The notes under the pieces are model-generated. The model was not told where the DNA came from, did not search any database, and was given only the letters and a program-made list of their open reading frames with translations. Shown here one piece after another: positions 26,010 through 36,700 of a stretch of DNA of 64,000 bases. The translations under genes and the position numbers were made by a program. The DNA lies in the NCBI RefSeq assembly GCF_002836055.1, contig NZ_PJBS01000349.1:1-64000 (forward strand), given 5' to 3'. Source of the DNA: Psychroflexus sp. MES1-P1E (GTDB lineage Bacteria; Bacteroidota; Bacteroidia; Flavobacteriales; Flavobacteriaceae). Numbering within the stretch: the stretch's first letter is position 1; the number at the start of each line of letters is the position of its first letter.

Positions 26010-27830
26010 ATGTCAGTAGCTGCACAACCACTTGCGAACGATCATGCACATGAGGAAGGACATCACGAACCTACTTTCATAGAGAAGTACATATTTAGTA
26101 CAGATCATAAAATGATCGCTAAACAATATTTAATTTCTGGCCTCATCATGGGTTTTATTGGTATAGCAATGTCTATGTTAATGAGATTACAGTTGGCATG
26201 GCCAAATGAAACTTTTTGGATTTACGAAGTTTTACTTGGACGCTTTGGAGAAGATGGAGTAATGGATCCAAGTATCTATTTAGCTCTCTCTACAATCCAT
26301 GGAACCATCATGATTTTTTATGTCCTTACGGCAGGCTTGAGTGGTACGTTTAGTAATTTACTTATACCTCTCCAAATTGGGGCTAGAGATATGGCTTCAG
26401 GATTTATGAACATGTTATCCTTTTGGTTGTTCTTCATTTCTTGTGTTGTTATCGTTTCCTCTTTCTTTGTAGAAGCTGGTCCTGCATCCGCTGGATGGAC
26501 CGTTTATCCGCCGCTCAGTGCATTACCACAAGCTATAGGTGGTTCAGGATTGGGGATGACCCTTTGGTTGGTTGCTATAACCATATTTGTTGCCTCATCC
26601 CTCTTAGGCTCACTTAATTATATTGTAACAGTTCTTAATTTAAGAACTCAAGGGATGACGATGACAAGATTACCCTTAACTATTTGGGCTTTTTTTGTTA
26701 CTGCAATTATAGGTGTGGTTTCATTCCCTGTTCTTTTAGCTGCTGGTCTTCTTCTTTTGATGGATCGTAGTTTTGGAACATCATTTTTCCTAAGTGACAT
26801 ATATATACAAGGTGAAGTCCTATCTTATCAAGGTGGCTCTCCTGTTTTGTATGAGCACTTATTTTGGTTTTTAGGTCACCCAGAGGTTTACATTGTTTTA
26901 CTACCTGCTCTTGGGATCACATCAGAAATTATAGCGACCAATTCTAGAAAGCCAATTTTTGGATATAGAGCCATGATAGCTTCTATTCTAGCTATCGCTT
27001 TTCTATCTACAGTAGTTTGGGGTCACCATATGTTCGTCTCTGGTATGAATCCATTCTTAGGTTCTGTCTTCACATTTACAACTCTTTTAATTGCTATACC
27101 CTCAGCTGTTAAAGCCTTTAATTATATTACAACCCTTTGGAAAGGTAACCTCCAATTAAATCCTGGTATGTTATTTTCCATTGGATTAGTGTCTACTTTT
27201 ATCACTGGTGGTCTTACAGGGATTATTCTAGGGGATAGTACATTGGATATAAATGTACATGATACTTATTTCGTTATTGCTCACTTCCACTTGGTAATGG
27301 GTATATCAGCTTTATATGGGTTATTTGCAGGAATTTATCATTGGTTTCCAAAAATGTTTGGTAGAATGATGAACAAAAACCTTGGTTATGTCCACTTCTG
27401 GATCACTGCTGTTGGAGCTTATGGTATTTTCTTCCCCATGCACTTTATTGGAATGGCAGGGTTACCAAGACGTTATTATAAATTTACAGAGTTTCCATAC
27501 TTTGACGATTTAGCAAATACTAATATTCTTATATCTGTATTCGCATTTATCACTGCAGGGGCCCAATTATTTTTCGTGTATAATTTTATTTCTTCAATTT
27601 TCTATGGAAAGAGAGCAGAGCAAAATCCATGGAAGTCAAATACCCTGGAGTGGACTACCCCTGTGAAGCACATTCACGGTAACTGGCCTGGTGAAATTCC
27701 ACAAGTTCACCGATGGTCTTACGACTATAGCAAACTGAATAAAGAGGAAACAGATTACGTGATTGCTGGTCAAGATTTTGTACCTCAAAACGTACCTTTA
27801 CAGGAACATGAAGAAGAAATGGATGATTAA
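26010..27830 (+). CDS. coxA: Cytochrome c oxidase subunit I, A-type
   Basis: 606 residues, about twelve helices. HPEVY in FLGHPEVYIVLLP has the Glu of the D-channel and the Tyr of the cross-linked His-Tyr pair, WGHHMF has the CuB histidines, and AHFHLVMG the heme ligands. It reduces oxygen to water and pumps protons. It ends the act-cox operon: a hairpin terminator lies 20 bases downstream. Subunits III and IV are encoded separately at 45465-47455. Confidence 0.97.
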   Translation: MSVAAQPLANDHAHEEGHHEPTFIEKYIFSTDHKMIAKQYLISGLIMGFIGIAMSMLMRLQLAWPNETFWIYEVLLGRFGEDGVMDPSIYLALSTIHGTIMIFYVLTAGLSGTFSNLLIPLQIGARDMASGFMNMLSFWLFFISCVVIVSSFFVEAGPASAGWTVYPPLSALPQAIGGSGLGMTLWLVAITIFVASSLLGSLNYIVTVLNLRTQGMTMTRLPLTIWAFFVTAIIGVVSFPVLLAAGLLLLMDRSFGTSFFLSDIYIQGEVLSYQGGSPVLYEHLFWFLGHPEVYIVLLPALGITSEIIATNSRKPIFGYRAMIASILAIAFLSTVVWGHHMFVSGMNPFLGSVFTFTTLLIAIPSAVKAFNYITTLWKGNLQLNPGMLFSIGLVSTFITGGLTGIILGDSTLDINVHDTYFVIAHFHLVMGISALYGLFAGIYHWFPKMFGRMMNKNLGYVHFWITAVGAYGIFFPMHFIGMAGLPRRYYKFTEFPYFDDLANTNILISVFAFITAGAQLFFVYNFISSIFYGKRAEQNPWKSNTLEWTTPVKHIHGNWPGEIPQVHRWSYDYSKLNKEETDYVIAGQDFVPQNVPLQEHEEEMDD

Positions 27831-27850
27831 TTATTCTTAAAGATAGAGAG

Positions 27851-27887
27851 AAGCCTTCAAGTCAAATTTCTTGGAGGCTTTTTTATT
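27851..27887 (+). terminator. Rho-independent terminator after coxA
   Basis: AAGCCTTCAAG (27851-27861) pairs with CTTGGAGGCTT (27870-27880, one G-U pair) and is followed by TTTTATTTAT. It closes the act-cox operon. Confidence 0.85.
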
Positions 27888-27899
27888 TATATTTGTGAT

Positions 27900-28922
27900 A
27901 TGAACGAAAATTTAGATGCGACGGGCAGTAATTTCGATAACCAAGACCAAGAGGTAGACCGAGCGTTGAGACCGCTTTCTTTTGATGATTTTGCTGGTCA
28001 ATCTCATGTATTAGAGAACCTCCAGGTTTTCGTAAAAGCAGCTAATTTAAGAGGCGAAGCTCTAGACCATACACTTTTTCATGGTCCTCCTGGCTTAGGT
28101 AAAACAACCTTAGCTCATATTCTTGCGAATGAACTCCAAACTGGAATCAAAATCACTTCAGGTCCAGTTATTGATAAACCTGGTGATTTAGCTGGTTTGC
28201 TAACTAATCTGGAACCTCGGGATGTTCTATTTATAGATGAAATTCATAGGTTAAGTTCAGTAGTTGAAGAGTATCTATATTCTGCTATGGAAGACTTTAA
28301 AATCGATATCATGATCGAGTCCGGGCCTAATGCTAGAAGTGTTGAGATCAATTTGAATCCGTTTACATTAGTTGGAGCTACAACGCGCTCGGGATTGCTT
28401 ACAGCACCAATGCGAGCAAGATTTGGGATTTCAAGTCGATTAGAATACTATTCAACGGAATTACTTAGCGGTATTATTTTAAGGAGTAGCTCAATTTTAG
28501 GGGTGTCGATAACCACTGATTCTGCTATTGAAATAGCTGGCAGGAGTCGGGGGACACCCAGGATTGCTAATGCTTTACTGAGACGAGTTCGAGATTTTGC
28601 TCAGATTAAAGGTAACGGCAAAATTGATATGGAAATTTCGAAGTATAGCCTCAAGGCTTTAAATGTAGATGCCTTTGGTTTGGATGATATGGATAATAAA
28701 ATTTTATTGACCATAATTGACAAATTTAAAGGGGGTCCTGTTGGCTTAACTACATTGGCTACTGCAGTTAGCGAAAATGCTGAAACTATAGAGGAAGTAT
28801 ATGAACCCTTCCTAATTCAACAAGGCTTTATAAATCGTACTCCTCGTGGAAGGGAAGTAACCGACTCAGCCTACAAACACCTCGGTAAACTTAGAGAAAA
28901 TAAACAAAAAGGATTATTCTAA
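27900..28922 (+). CDS. ruvB: Holliday junction branch-migration helicase RuvB
   Basis: 340 residues, full length. Walker A GPPGLGKT at 62-69, Walker B DEIH at 113-116, the RuvB signature GATTRSG with arginine fingers and a winged-helix C-terminus ([13 protein letters not shown]). It drives branch migration with RuvA, encoded 4.2 kb downstream at 33185. The ATG is only four bases after a TATATTTG sequence that fits the -7 consensus, so a leaderless transcript is possible. The gene starts 12 bases after the coxA terminator T run. Confidence 0.97.
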   Translation: MNENLDATGSNFDNQDQEVDRALRPLSFDDFAGQSHVLENLQVFVKAANLRGEALDHTLFHGPPGLGKTTLAHILANELQTGIKITSGPVIDKPGDLAGLLTNLEPRDVLFIDEIHRLSSVVEEYLYSAMEDFKIDIMIESGPNARSVEINLNPFTLVGATTRSGLLTAPMRARFGISSRLEYYSTELLSGIILRSSSILGVSITTDSAIEIAGRSRGTPRIANALLRRVRDFAQIKGNGKIDMEISKYSLKALNVDAFGLDDMDNKILLTIIDKFKGGPVGLTTLATAVSENAETIEEVYEPFLIQQGFINRTPRGREVTDSAYKHLGKLRENKQKGLF

Positions 28923-28932
28923 TAAAACATTT

Positions 28933-30255
28933 ATGACATCTTCCACTCATTTCCCTGAGGTTCCTGTAATTGAGTTTTTAAAACATGCAGGTAATATTCT
29001 AAAGAACCCTTTACCCTTTCACCAAAAGAACTTTGAAGCCTTAGGAAACACTTTTAGATTAAATCTAGGCTTGGGCAATTCAGTGGTTTTTTCTAGAGAC
29101 CCAGAATTTGCTATTTATGCTTTAAGGGACAACCAAAAGAATTTTAAGAAAACAGATATCCAAACTAAAGACTTGGCGAAGTATGTAGGTCACGGATTAT
29201 TGACTTCTGAAGGACAAAAATGGAAATCTCAGCGAAAATTAATTCAGCCAGCCTTTCACAAAAAAAATATTTACTCTCTTCTAGATGTCATGGTAGAAGC
29301 CATAGACAAAGAATTAGAAAGAATAGAGGTCGATACTCCTATAGATATCTTTCCGATATTTAATGATCTTGCTTTTAAAGTAGTGGTAAAAAGCTTGTTT
29401 AGCGATGCTATAAATGCAGAAGAAATTTCTCGCTTGCAGTATATCACAGAAGAAACTCAAAAAATGCTGGTCAAAGAATTAAGGCAGCCCTATAAAAAAT
29501 GGTGGTTTGTTTTAAGCCGGGAATTAAAAAGAAACTTGAACTTAAGCCAAGAAGCTCGAGATTTGCTCATTCGCATTATAAAAAGACGGCAAAATTCTAA
29601 CTCTGAAAGTAAAGATTTACTGGACATGCTTTTGGCTTTGACCTATGAGGATGGTTCTAAGATGAATCAAGAACAATTGATAGATGAAATTTTAATTTTA
29701 TTTATTGCTGGTCATGAAACGACCTCCAACACTTTGTCTTTTACGGTCCAATTGATAGGTCAAGATGAACATGTACAAGAAAAATTAGTTTCAGAAATAG
29801 ATCATCTTGAAGACCATTCTTTTTTTGATATCTTGAAGGATAGTAAGTATACTGAGAATGTCTTACAGGAATCTATGCGCCTTTTTCCGCCAGTTTACTT
29901 TATAGATCGGCAGAATATTGAGCGTGATACTTTCAAAGGATTTGAAATACCACAAGGAACTACTCTTCTTTTTTCTGTACACCAAATTCATAGAAATGCT
30001 ACAAACTGGGAAAATCCGAATCAATTTAAGCCAGAACGGTTTCAGGAATCAAGAAGCGTAAGTGATTTTTACTTTCCTTTTGGTGCAGGACCTAGAAAAT
30101 GTATAGGCAATAATTTTGCAATGTACGAAATTACCTTAGCCATCAACCGGCTGTTAAAGACCTATAAGATCGAACAAGTCAATAAAGAGATTGAAATTCA
30201 ACCTCTTATTAGTCTTAAGCCAAAAAATGCAATAGTTAAATTCTCTAAACGGTAA
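28933..30255 (+). CDS. Cytochrome P450
   Basis: 440 residues, soluble, without a membrane anchor. I-helix oxygen-activation motif AGHETTS at 259-265, ExxR (E313-R316 in ESMR), and heme loop FPFGAGPRKCIGNNFA with the axial Cys at 390. It is a monooxygenase whose redox partner is not encoded nearby. The substrate is unknown; the length and motifs resemble the CYP102/CYP4-like fatty-acid hydroxylases that occur in many bacteria (inference). It begins 10 bases after ruvB and is probably co-transcribed with it. Confidence 0.92.
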   Translation: MTSSTHFPEVPVIEFLKHAGNILKNPLPFHQKNFEALGNTFRLNLGLGNSVVFSRDPEFAIYALRDNQKNFKKTDIQTKDLAKYVGHGLLTSEGQKWKSQRKLIQPAFHKKNIYSLLDVMVEAIDKELERIEVDTPIDIFPIFNDLAFKVVVKSLFSDAINAEEISRLQYITEETQKMLVKELRQPYKKWWFVLSRELKRNLNLSQEARDLLIRIIKRRQNSNSESKDLLDMLLALTYEDGSKMNQEQLIDEILILFIAGHETTSNTLSFTVQLIGQDEHVQEKLVSEIDHLEDHSFFDILKDSKYTENVLQESMRLFPPVYFIDRQNIERDTFKGFEIPQGTTLLFSVHQIHRNATNWENPNQFKPERFQESRSVSDFYFPFGAGPRKCIGNNFAMYEITLAINRLLKTYKIEQVNKEIEIQPLISLKPKNAIVKFSKR

Positions 30256-30319
30256 ACCGATAACAGAAAATTAAATTGTAAACTGAGTAAAGATATCTTG
30301 AACTACTCCAATATAATTT

Positions 30320-30745
30320 AACCAAATAAACAGGAAGCAATTTTAACTCTTGAAACGTTCTGAGCATTTAATCCCTTAATTAAAATTAGTGAAGATGATA
30401 AGCGTCGTTTGCTGGGCAACATTTCCGACGACACAATGTTTGAATACTTTCATAAATTGGGAGTTGATACTACTTGTTATACGAAAGGTACTAAAGGTGT
30501 GAAATTGTCTGTAAAAGGAGAAAAAATAATACATATAGAGGCCCTTTAAAGTTGAAAAAGTGGTGGATGCTTCAGGAGCTGGAAATGCCTTTTGGGCTGG
30601 TTTGTTACATTCTTATTTTAGGAATTATAGGTATACCAATTGTTTAAAAGTTGGATTGAAGTTAGTTTCTTTAAAGTTCCAATCCCCAGAGAGCTCTAGT
30701 TTTAATCCTAATATTGGAGAGGATTTCTTTCAGAATAACGCATAA
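30320..30745 (+). pseudogene. Decayed PfkB-family sugar kinase
   Basis: Two joined pieces of one protein can be read. The first frame gives PNKQEAILTLETF, an in-frame stop at 30361, and then AFNPLIKISEDDKRRLLGN... as far as VKLSVKGEKIIHIEAL at 30549; it contains the KPN-like motif and the central strands of a PfkB kinase. A one-base frameshift near 30540 leads to FKVEKVVDASGAGNAFWAGLL, the C-terminal signature of the family, and the remainder ends at 30745. Two defects are therefore visible, and the catalytic Asp of GAGD has become Asn (GAGN). The N-terminal half of the gene is missing. Family: fructokinase/ribokinase type; exact sugar unknown. It fills the 550-base gap between the P450 and maeB. 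Confidence 0.75.
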
Positions 30746-30809
30746 GGTTTACCTTTGTTTGTACCAATTAATGACTAGAGTAAACATGCTTTAGTAGTAA
30801 AATATCCTT

Positions 30810-33092
30810 ATGAGCACACCAAGAAAGAGAAGAGAGGCTTTAGTTTATCATGCTAAGCCAAGGCCAGGAAAAATTGAAGTGGTTCCAACCAAAAAGCATT
30901 CTTCCCAAAGGGATTTAGGATTAGCATACTCGCCAGGAGTGGCAGAGCCCTGCCTAGAAATAGAAAAGGATAAACAAAACGCTTATAAATATACCAATAA
31001 AGGAAATCTAGTTGCCGTGATTTCTAATGGAACAGCTGTACTAGGCCTTGGAGATATTGGTGCTGAAGCCTCAAAACCCGTTATGGAAGGTAAAGCGCTA
31101 TTGTTTAAAATTTTCGCGGACATAGATGTATTCGATATTGAAGTGGATACTAAAAATATAGATGACTTTATAAATACAGTCAAAAATATTGCTCCAACTT
31201 TTGGTGGAATTAATCTAGAGGACATAAAAGCTCCCGAAGCTTTTGAAATTGAAGAACGTCTAAAGGCAGAACTTCCTATTCCTGTAATGCACGACGATCA
31301 ACATGGAACCGCAATTATATCTGCTGCGGCACTTTTGAATGCCCTAGAACTAGCGGAAAAGAAAATTGAGGAGGTAAGAGTAGTTGTTTCTGGGGCAGGT
31401 TCTGCAGCCATTGCTTGCATCAAACTCTATGCATTGCTGGGCGTTCGGAAAGAAAATATTGTCATGTTCGATAGTAAGGGGGCTATAAGTAAAGGGAGAG
31501 AAGGTCTTTCAGATAAACAAATAGAATTTGCGACCTCAAGACAGATTAAGTCGCTGGGAGAGGCCCTAGAAAATGCTGATGTCTTTTTAGGCCTCTCAAT
31601 AGGAGGTGTTTTAAAGCCAGAGATGCTATCTTCAATGGCAAAGGATCCTATTGTATTTGCTATGGCAAATCCAGACCCTGAGATTGACTATGACTTAGCT
31701 ATAAAAACCAGAAAAGACATCATCATGGCAACAGGGAGAACTGATTTCCCCAACCAAGTAAACAATGTTCTTGGCTTTCCATATATATTCAGAGGTGCTT
31801 TAGACGTGAGAGCTACCAAAATTAACGAGGAAATGAAAATGGCAGCTGTGAAAGCCTTAGCCAGACTTGCCAAAGAGCCAGTGCCTGAGCAAGTTAATAT
31901 TGCTTATGCGGAAACACGCCTTAACTTTGGGAGAGACTACATTATTCCAAAGCCCTTCGATCCTAGATTAATCACAGAAATCCCACCAGCAGTTGCAAAA
32001 GCGGCGATGGAATCTGGGGTTGCTCAAAACCCAATTAAAGATTGGGAGGCCTATAAAGAAGAGCTTCTAGAGAGAATGGGAAGTGAGGATAAAATCACCA
32101 GATTACTTATTAATCGGGCAAAACAAAATCCAAAAAGGATTGTTTATGCGGAGGCCGATCATCTAGATGTCTTAAAGGCTGCACAGCAGGTTTATGATGA
32201 AAAAATTGCTATCCCTATTCTACTTGGTCGCAGAGATGTAATACTCGAACTGATGACTGAAATTGAATTTGAAGGGGAGGACATTATAATCATCGATCCA
32301 AAATCTGATGAGGAAGAGAAAAAAAGAAATGAATATGCGGAAGCTCTTTGGAAGAAGAGAAGTAGAAAAGGAGTGACTTTATACGATGCTAAGAAGATTT
32401 TAAGGGAGCGAAATTATTTTGCTGCTATGATGGTAGAAAAAGGAGATGCAGACGCTATGCTTTCTGGATACTCAAGAGCTTACCCTTCGGTATTAAAGCC
32501 AATCCTAGAACTCATCGGTAAAGAAAACGGAGTCACCAACGTAGCCGCGACCAACTTGATGAACTCTAAACGAGGTCCTATCTTTATAAGCGATACGTCC
32601 ATCAATATTAATCCAGATGCCACAGTCTTAGCAAAAATTGCTCAAATGACAGCCAAAACGGTGAAGATGTTTGGCATAGAACCTGTTATTGCGATGGTTT
32701 CATATTCAAACTTCGGCTCGTCCAAAAATCCGAATGCTATCAAAGTAAAAGAGGCTGTAGATTATTTGCATAAGAATTTCCCTGAAATTGCTGTAGACGG
32801 AGAGTTGCAAGTTGACTTTGCTTTAAATAAAAAGATGAGAGCAGATAAATTTCCATTTTCTAAATTGAATGGTAAAAAAGTAAATACACTTATCTACCCA
32901 AATTTGGATTCGGCAAATGGGACTTATAAACTAATGAAAGAGTTAAATAGCGCAGGCTCTATAGGGCCTATTTTAATGGGATTGAACAAGCCTGCACATG
33001 TCTTTCAATTGGGAGCTAGTGTCGATGAGATGGTAAATATGTCTGCCGTAGCTGTCGTAGATGCTCAGCAGAAAAGTAAACGGAAACTATAG
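30810..33092 (+). CDS. maeB: NADP-dependent malic enzyme, two-domain MaeB type
   Basis: 760 residues. The N-terminal part (about 1-420) is the malic enzyme: [25 protein letters not shown] and a Rossmann dinucleotide site ([12 protein letters not shown]). The C-terminal part (about 430-755) is a phosphotransacetylase-like domain that in MaeB enzymes serves regulation by acetyl-CoA rather than catalysis (established). It converts malate to pyruvate and CO2 with NADPH formation. It stands alone, following the kinase relic by 64 bases and ending 92 bases before ruvA. Confidence 0.95.
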   Translation: MSTPRKRREALVYHAKPRPGKIEVVPTKKHSSQRDLGLAYSPGVAEPCLEIEKDKQNAYKYTNKGNLVAVISNGTAVLGLGDIGAEASKPVMEGKALLFKIFADIDVFDIEVDTKNIDDFINTVKNIAPTFGGINLEDIKAPEAFEIEERLKAELPIPVMHDDQHGTAIISAAALLNALELAEKKIEEVRVVVSGAGSAAIACIKLYALLGVRKENIVMFDSKGAISKGREGLSDKQIEFATSRQIKSLGEALENADVFLGLSIGGVLKPEMLSSMAKDPIVFAMANPDPEIDYDLAIKTRKDIIMATGRTDFPNQVNNVLGFPYIFRGALDVRATKINEEMKMAAVKALARLAKEPVPEQVNIAYAETRLNFGRDYIIPKPFDPRLITEIPPAVAKAAMESGVAQNPIKDWEAYKEELLERMGSEDKITRLLINRAKQNPKRIVYAEADHLDVLKAAQQVYDEKIAIPILLGRRDVILELMTEIEFEGEDIIIIDPKSDEEEKKRNEYAEALWKKRSRKGVTLYDAKKILRERNYFAAMMVEKGDADAMLSGYSRAYPSVLKPILELIGKENGVTNVAATNLMNSKRGPIFISDTSININPDATVLAKIAQMTAKTVKMFGIEPVIAMVSYSNFGSSKNPNAIKVKEAVDYLHKNFPEIAVDGELQVDFALNKKMRADKFPFSKLNGKKVNTLIYPNLDSANGTYKLMKELNSAGSIGPILMGLNKPAHVFQLGASVDEMVNMSAVAVVDAQQKSKRKL

Positions 33093-33133
33093 AAGTTGCT
33101 GGCTTTCATTGATTTATACATATAAAAAATCAA

Positions 33134-33164
33134 TTGATATCTTAACTTAATTTTATTACATTTG
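33134..33164 (+). promoter_or_regulatory. Bacteroidetes-type promoter for ruvA-sprA
   Basis: TTG (33134-33136), a 20-base spacer and TACATTTG (33157-33164) match the TTTG-N19/20-TAnnTTTG consensus of Bacteroidetes promoters. Transcription would start near 33171, about 14 bases ahead of the ruvA ATG. Confidence 0.65.
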
Positions 33165-33184
33165 GGTCCTAAAATTAAGTTAAG

Positions 33185-33766
33185 ATGATTACTCAGCTTA
33201 GAGGTAGATTGTTAGAAAAAAACCCAACACATATCGTGGTAGATTGTAATGGTATAGGGTATGAAGTAAACATTTCACTTCATACCTTTTCTCGTTTAAA
33301 AGGGGAAGAACAGATAACTATTTACACCCATTTACAAGTCAAAGAAGATTCACATACCTTGTATGGGTTTATGGAAAAAGCAGAACGTTTGGTTTTCCGT
33401 CAATTGCTTTCAGTCTCTGGAATTGGCGCTAATACTGCTAGAATGATGTTGTCTTCATTAACGCCAGAGCAAGTGGTAGAAGCAATTTCCACTGAAGATT
33501 CGGATACTATACAGGGTATAAAAGGTATTGGTAAAAAAACAGCTCAGAGAGTCATCTTAGATCTTAAAGATAAAATTCGATCTTCTGAAGAGTATTCAGA
33601 AATTGTAAATACGCCTTCAAATTCCAACAAAGAGGAAGCTCTTTCTGCATTGGAGACATTGGGTTATACCAGAAAACAATCTGGGAAAATTATTTCAAAA
33701 ATTTGTAATAATAATCCCGATGCTAACGTTGAAGATATAATAAAGCTAGCCTTAAAAAATTTATAA
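33185..33766 (+). CDS. ruvA: Holliday junction-binding protein RuvA
   Basis: 193 residues. N-terminal OB fold (MITQLRGRLLEKNPTHIVVDC), acidic pin region, two helix-hairpin-helix motifs (VSGIGANTARMM and IKGIGKKTAQR) and the C-terminal domain that contacts RuvB. It binds four-way junctions and loads RuvB. sprA starts five bases after its stop. Confidence 0.97.
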   Translation: MITQLRGRLLEKNPTHIVVDCNGIGYEVNISLHTFSRLKGEEQITIYTHLQVKEDSHTLYGFMEKAERLVFRQLLSVSGIGANTARMMLSSLTPEQVVEAISTEDSDTIQGIKGIGKKTAQRVILDLKDKIRSSEEYSEIVNTPSNSNKEEALSALETLGYTRKQSGKIISKICNNNPDANVEDIIKLALKNL

Positions 33767-33771
33767 AACTT

Positions 33772-36700
33772 TTGAACAAAAAAAGATTGTCCCTTAACAT
33801 AAATTTTATTTCTTATTTCTTTCTTGTGTTTCTTGTATTTCTTTCTTTAGAAATATACGCTCAAGATTCTATACCTCAAGGTCCAACATATGGTACTATT
33901 TCTATGCCAAATCCTTCTAGCATAGTTTCTAAATATGAATATGATTCTTATATAGATAAATATATTTATACCGAAAAAATTGGATCTGTTAACACCAAAT
34001 TTCCTTTGGTCTTGACGCCTAAAGAATTTGAAGCTCTAGTTCTGGAGGAACAGATGAAATCTTATTTCAAACAAAAATCTGATGCCGCTTTAGGTAAAGG
34101 AGATGTAGAGGACCAAAAAAACTTAATTCCAATTTTCTATGTCAATAATTCCTTTTTTCAATCTGTATTTGGAGGAAATCAAATAGAAGTTAATCCAAGA
34201 GGGTCTGTTGCTGTGGATATGGGGATTCTGTATAGTAAGCAGGATAACCCAGCATTGTCCCCAAGAAACCAGAGTAACCTCACTTTCGATTTTGACCAGC
34301 GAATAAGTATGAGTCTTCAAGCTTCCGTAGGAACACGACTTCAGGTTAACGCTGAATATGATACCGAATCTACATTTGATTTTCAGAATCAAGTGAAAAT
34401 GGATTATACTCCTACAGAAGACGATATTATACAAAAAATTGAGGTTGGTAACGTCAACATGCCCTTAAACAGTACCCTTATCCAAGGTTCACAAAGTTTA
34501 TTTGGGGTAAAAACACAACTGCAATTCGGAAAAACAACCATCACTGGGGTCTTTTCAGAATTGAATTCAGAACGTCAAAGCGTCAATATCCAAGGTGGTG
34601 CAACAGTAAGAGAATTTGATAAATTCGCTTTGGATTATGATGAAAACAGGCATTTCTTTTTATCTCAGTTTTTTAGAGACCAATATGATGAGGCTCTACA
34701 AAATTATCCTTTTATAAATAGTAGAATACAAATTACAAGGGTTCAGGTTTGGATAACGAACAGAACAAATAACACGGAGACCATTTCCGATTCTAGAAAT
34801 ATTGTGGCTTTACAAGATTTGGGTGAAAGTGCTCCAGATAAACTAGGGCTTTTCTTTGATAATAATGGAAACCCCATTGCTCCACCAATTCCAAACTTTT
34901 TATTAAACCCTAATGGAAGACCTGATAATGCTAACAACGTTTTTAATCCAGACGGAATAAATGGCGGGGCGAACTCTATTTTGAACGATCAAATACGAGA
35001 TATAGCTACAATTCAGCAAGGTTTTGGTTCTGCCCAGCCTTTTGTTTCAGAAGGACGAGATTATGCCATTCTTGAAAACGCAAGAGAATTGGGGCCTAAT
35101 GAGTTTTTTCTAAACACACAACTCGGTTATATTTCTTTAAACCAACGTTTAAATAATGACGAAATTTTAGGAGTTGCTTTTGAATATACCACAACCGATG
35201 GGAGAGTATTTAGAGTTGGAGAATTTGCAAACGGAGGACCCCCTGGGACAGAGACTCAAGAGAATCCAGAAGAACAAGGGGAGCAGATAGCGCTTAATCA
35301 AAACTTAATTGTCAAACTTCTTAAGAGTCCAGTTACGATTGTACAGGAGCCTATCTGGGACTTGATGATGAAAAATTTCTATAGTCTTGGGGCGAATGGG
35401 CTTGAGCAAGACGGTTTTAGATTTAATATTTTATATACAGATCCACAGCCTGTCAATTTTATCACCCAAGCTCCTGGAAGTACTACTCCGCTGCCCGATG
35501 ATGTGGATGAAACCAATCTTTTGCAAGTCTTAGACCTCGATAGGTTAAACCTCAATAACGACCCTGTAAACGGTGGTGATGGCTTTTTTGATTTTGTTTC
35601 TGGAATCACCATAGATCCTGAGAATGGGGTTATTAAGTTTACAAAAGTGGAACCTTTTGGTGAATATCTTTTTAATAAATTGGATTTAACACCAGAAACT
35701 GGTCCAGAGAACTATGATAATCCAGAAACCTATAATCAGAATCAAACCAAGTATGTTTTCAACTCGCTCTATTCTACAACTAAGACTCAAGCTCAACAAG
35801 ACGGAGCACAACAGAACAAATTTCAATTAGCAGGTCGATATAAAGCTTCTAGCACAGGAGGTATCCCAATAGGAGCATTTAATGTCCCAAGAGGTTCGGT
35901 GTCAGTTACTGCTGGAGGGAGGACTCTGCAAGAAGGAATCGATTATACAGTAAATTATGAGCTAGGTCGAGTAAATATCTTAGATGAGGCTTTATTAGCT
36001 TCAGATACACCAATACAAGTATCTACGGAAAATAATGCGCTTTTCGGAAGACAAACCAAGCGGTTTACCGGTATAGATGTTCAACATAGATTTAGCGAAG
36101 AATTATTGATAGGTGGTACGTATTTAAATTTAAACGAAAGACCAATTACACAAAAGGCAGATTACGGGACTGAACCTATAAATAATAGTATTTATGGAGT
36201 CAATTTCAATTATAATACAACTGTTCCCTTTTTTACTAGGTTGGTTAACAAACTGCCTAACATTGATACAGATGTAGAGTCCAATTTTTCTTTGAGAGGA
36301 GAGTTTGCTTACTTAAGGCCTGGAACTCCTGAAGCAAGTGATTTTGAGGGGGAAGCCACTAGTTATGTGGATGACTTTGAGGGTTCACAAACGAGTATCT
36401 CTGTCATTGATCCATTGTCCTGGAAACTAGCGAGTACTCCCATAGGATATCGAGGGCCAAATGATGCTAACGGAACATTTGATAGTAATGACGACTTAAG
36501 TATCAATGATTATAGAGCTAAATTAAACTGGCATACTATAGATCCTATTTTCTATAGCTCTCAACGGCCTGAGGATGTCACTGACCAAGACCTTTCTCAA
36601 TACTATTCTAGGAGAGTTCTTGTGAACGAAATATTTCCTAATGTAGATATTGTACCAGGTCAAATTCAAACCTTATTTCCTTTAGATCTTGTGTACAGAC

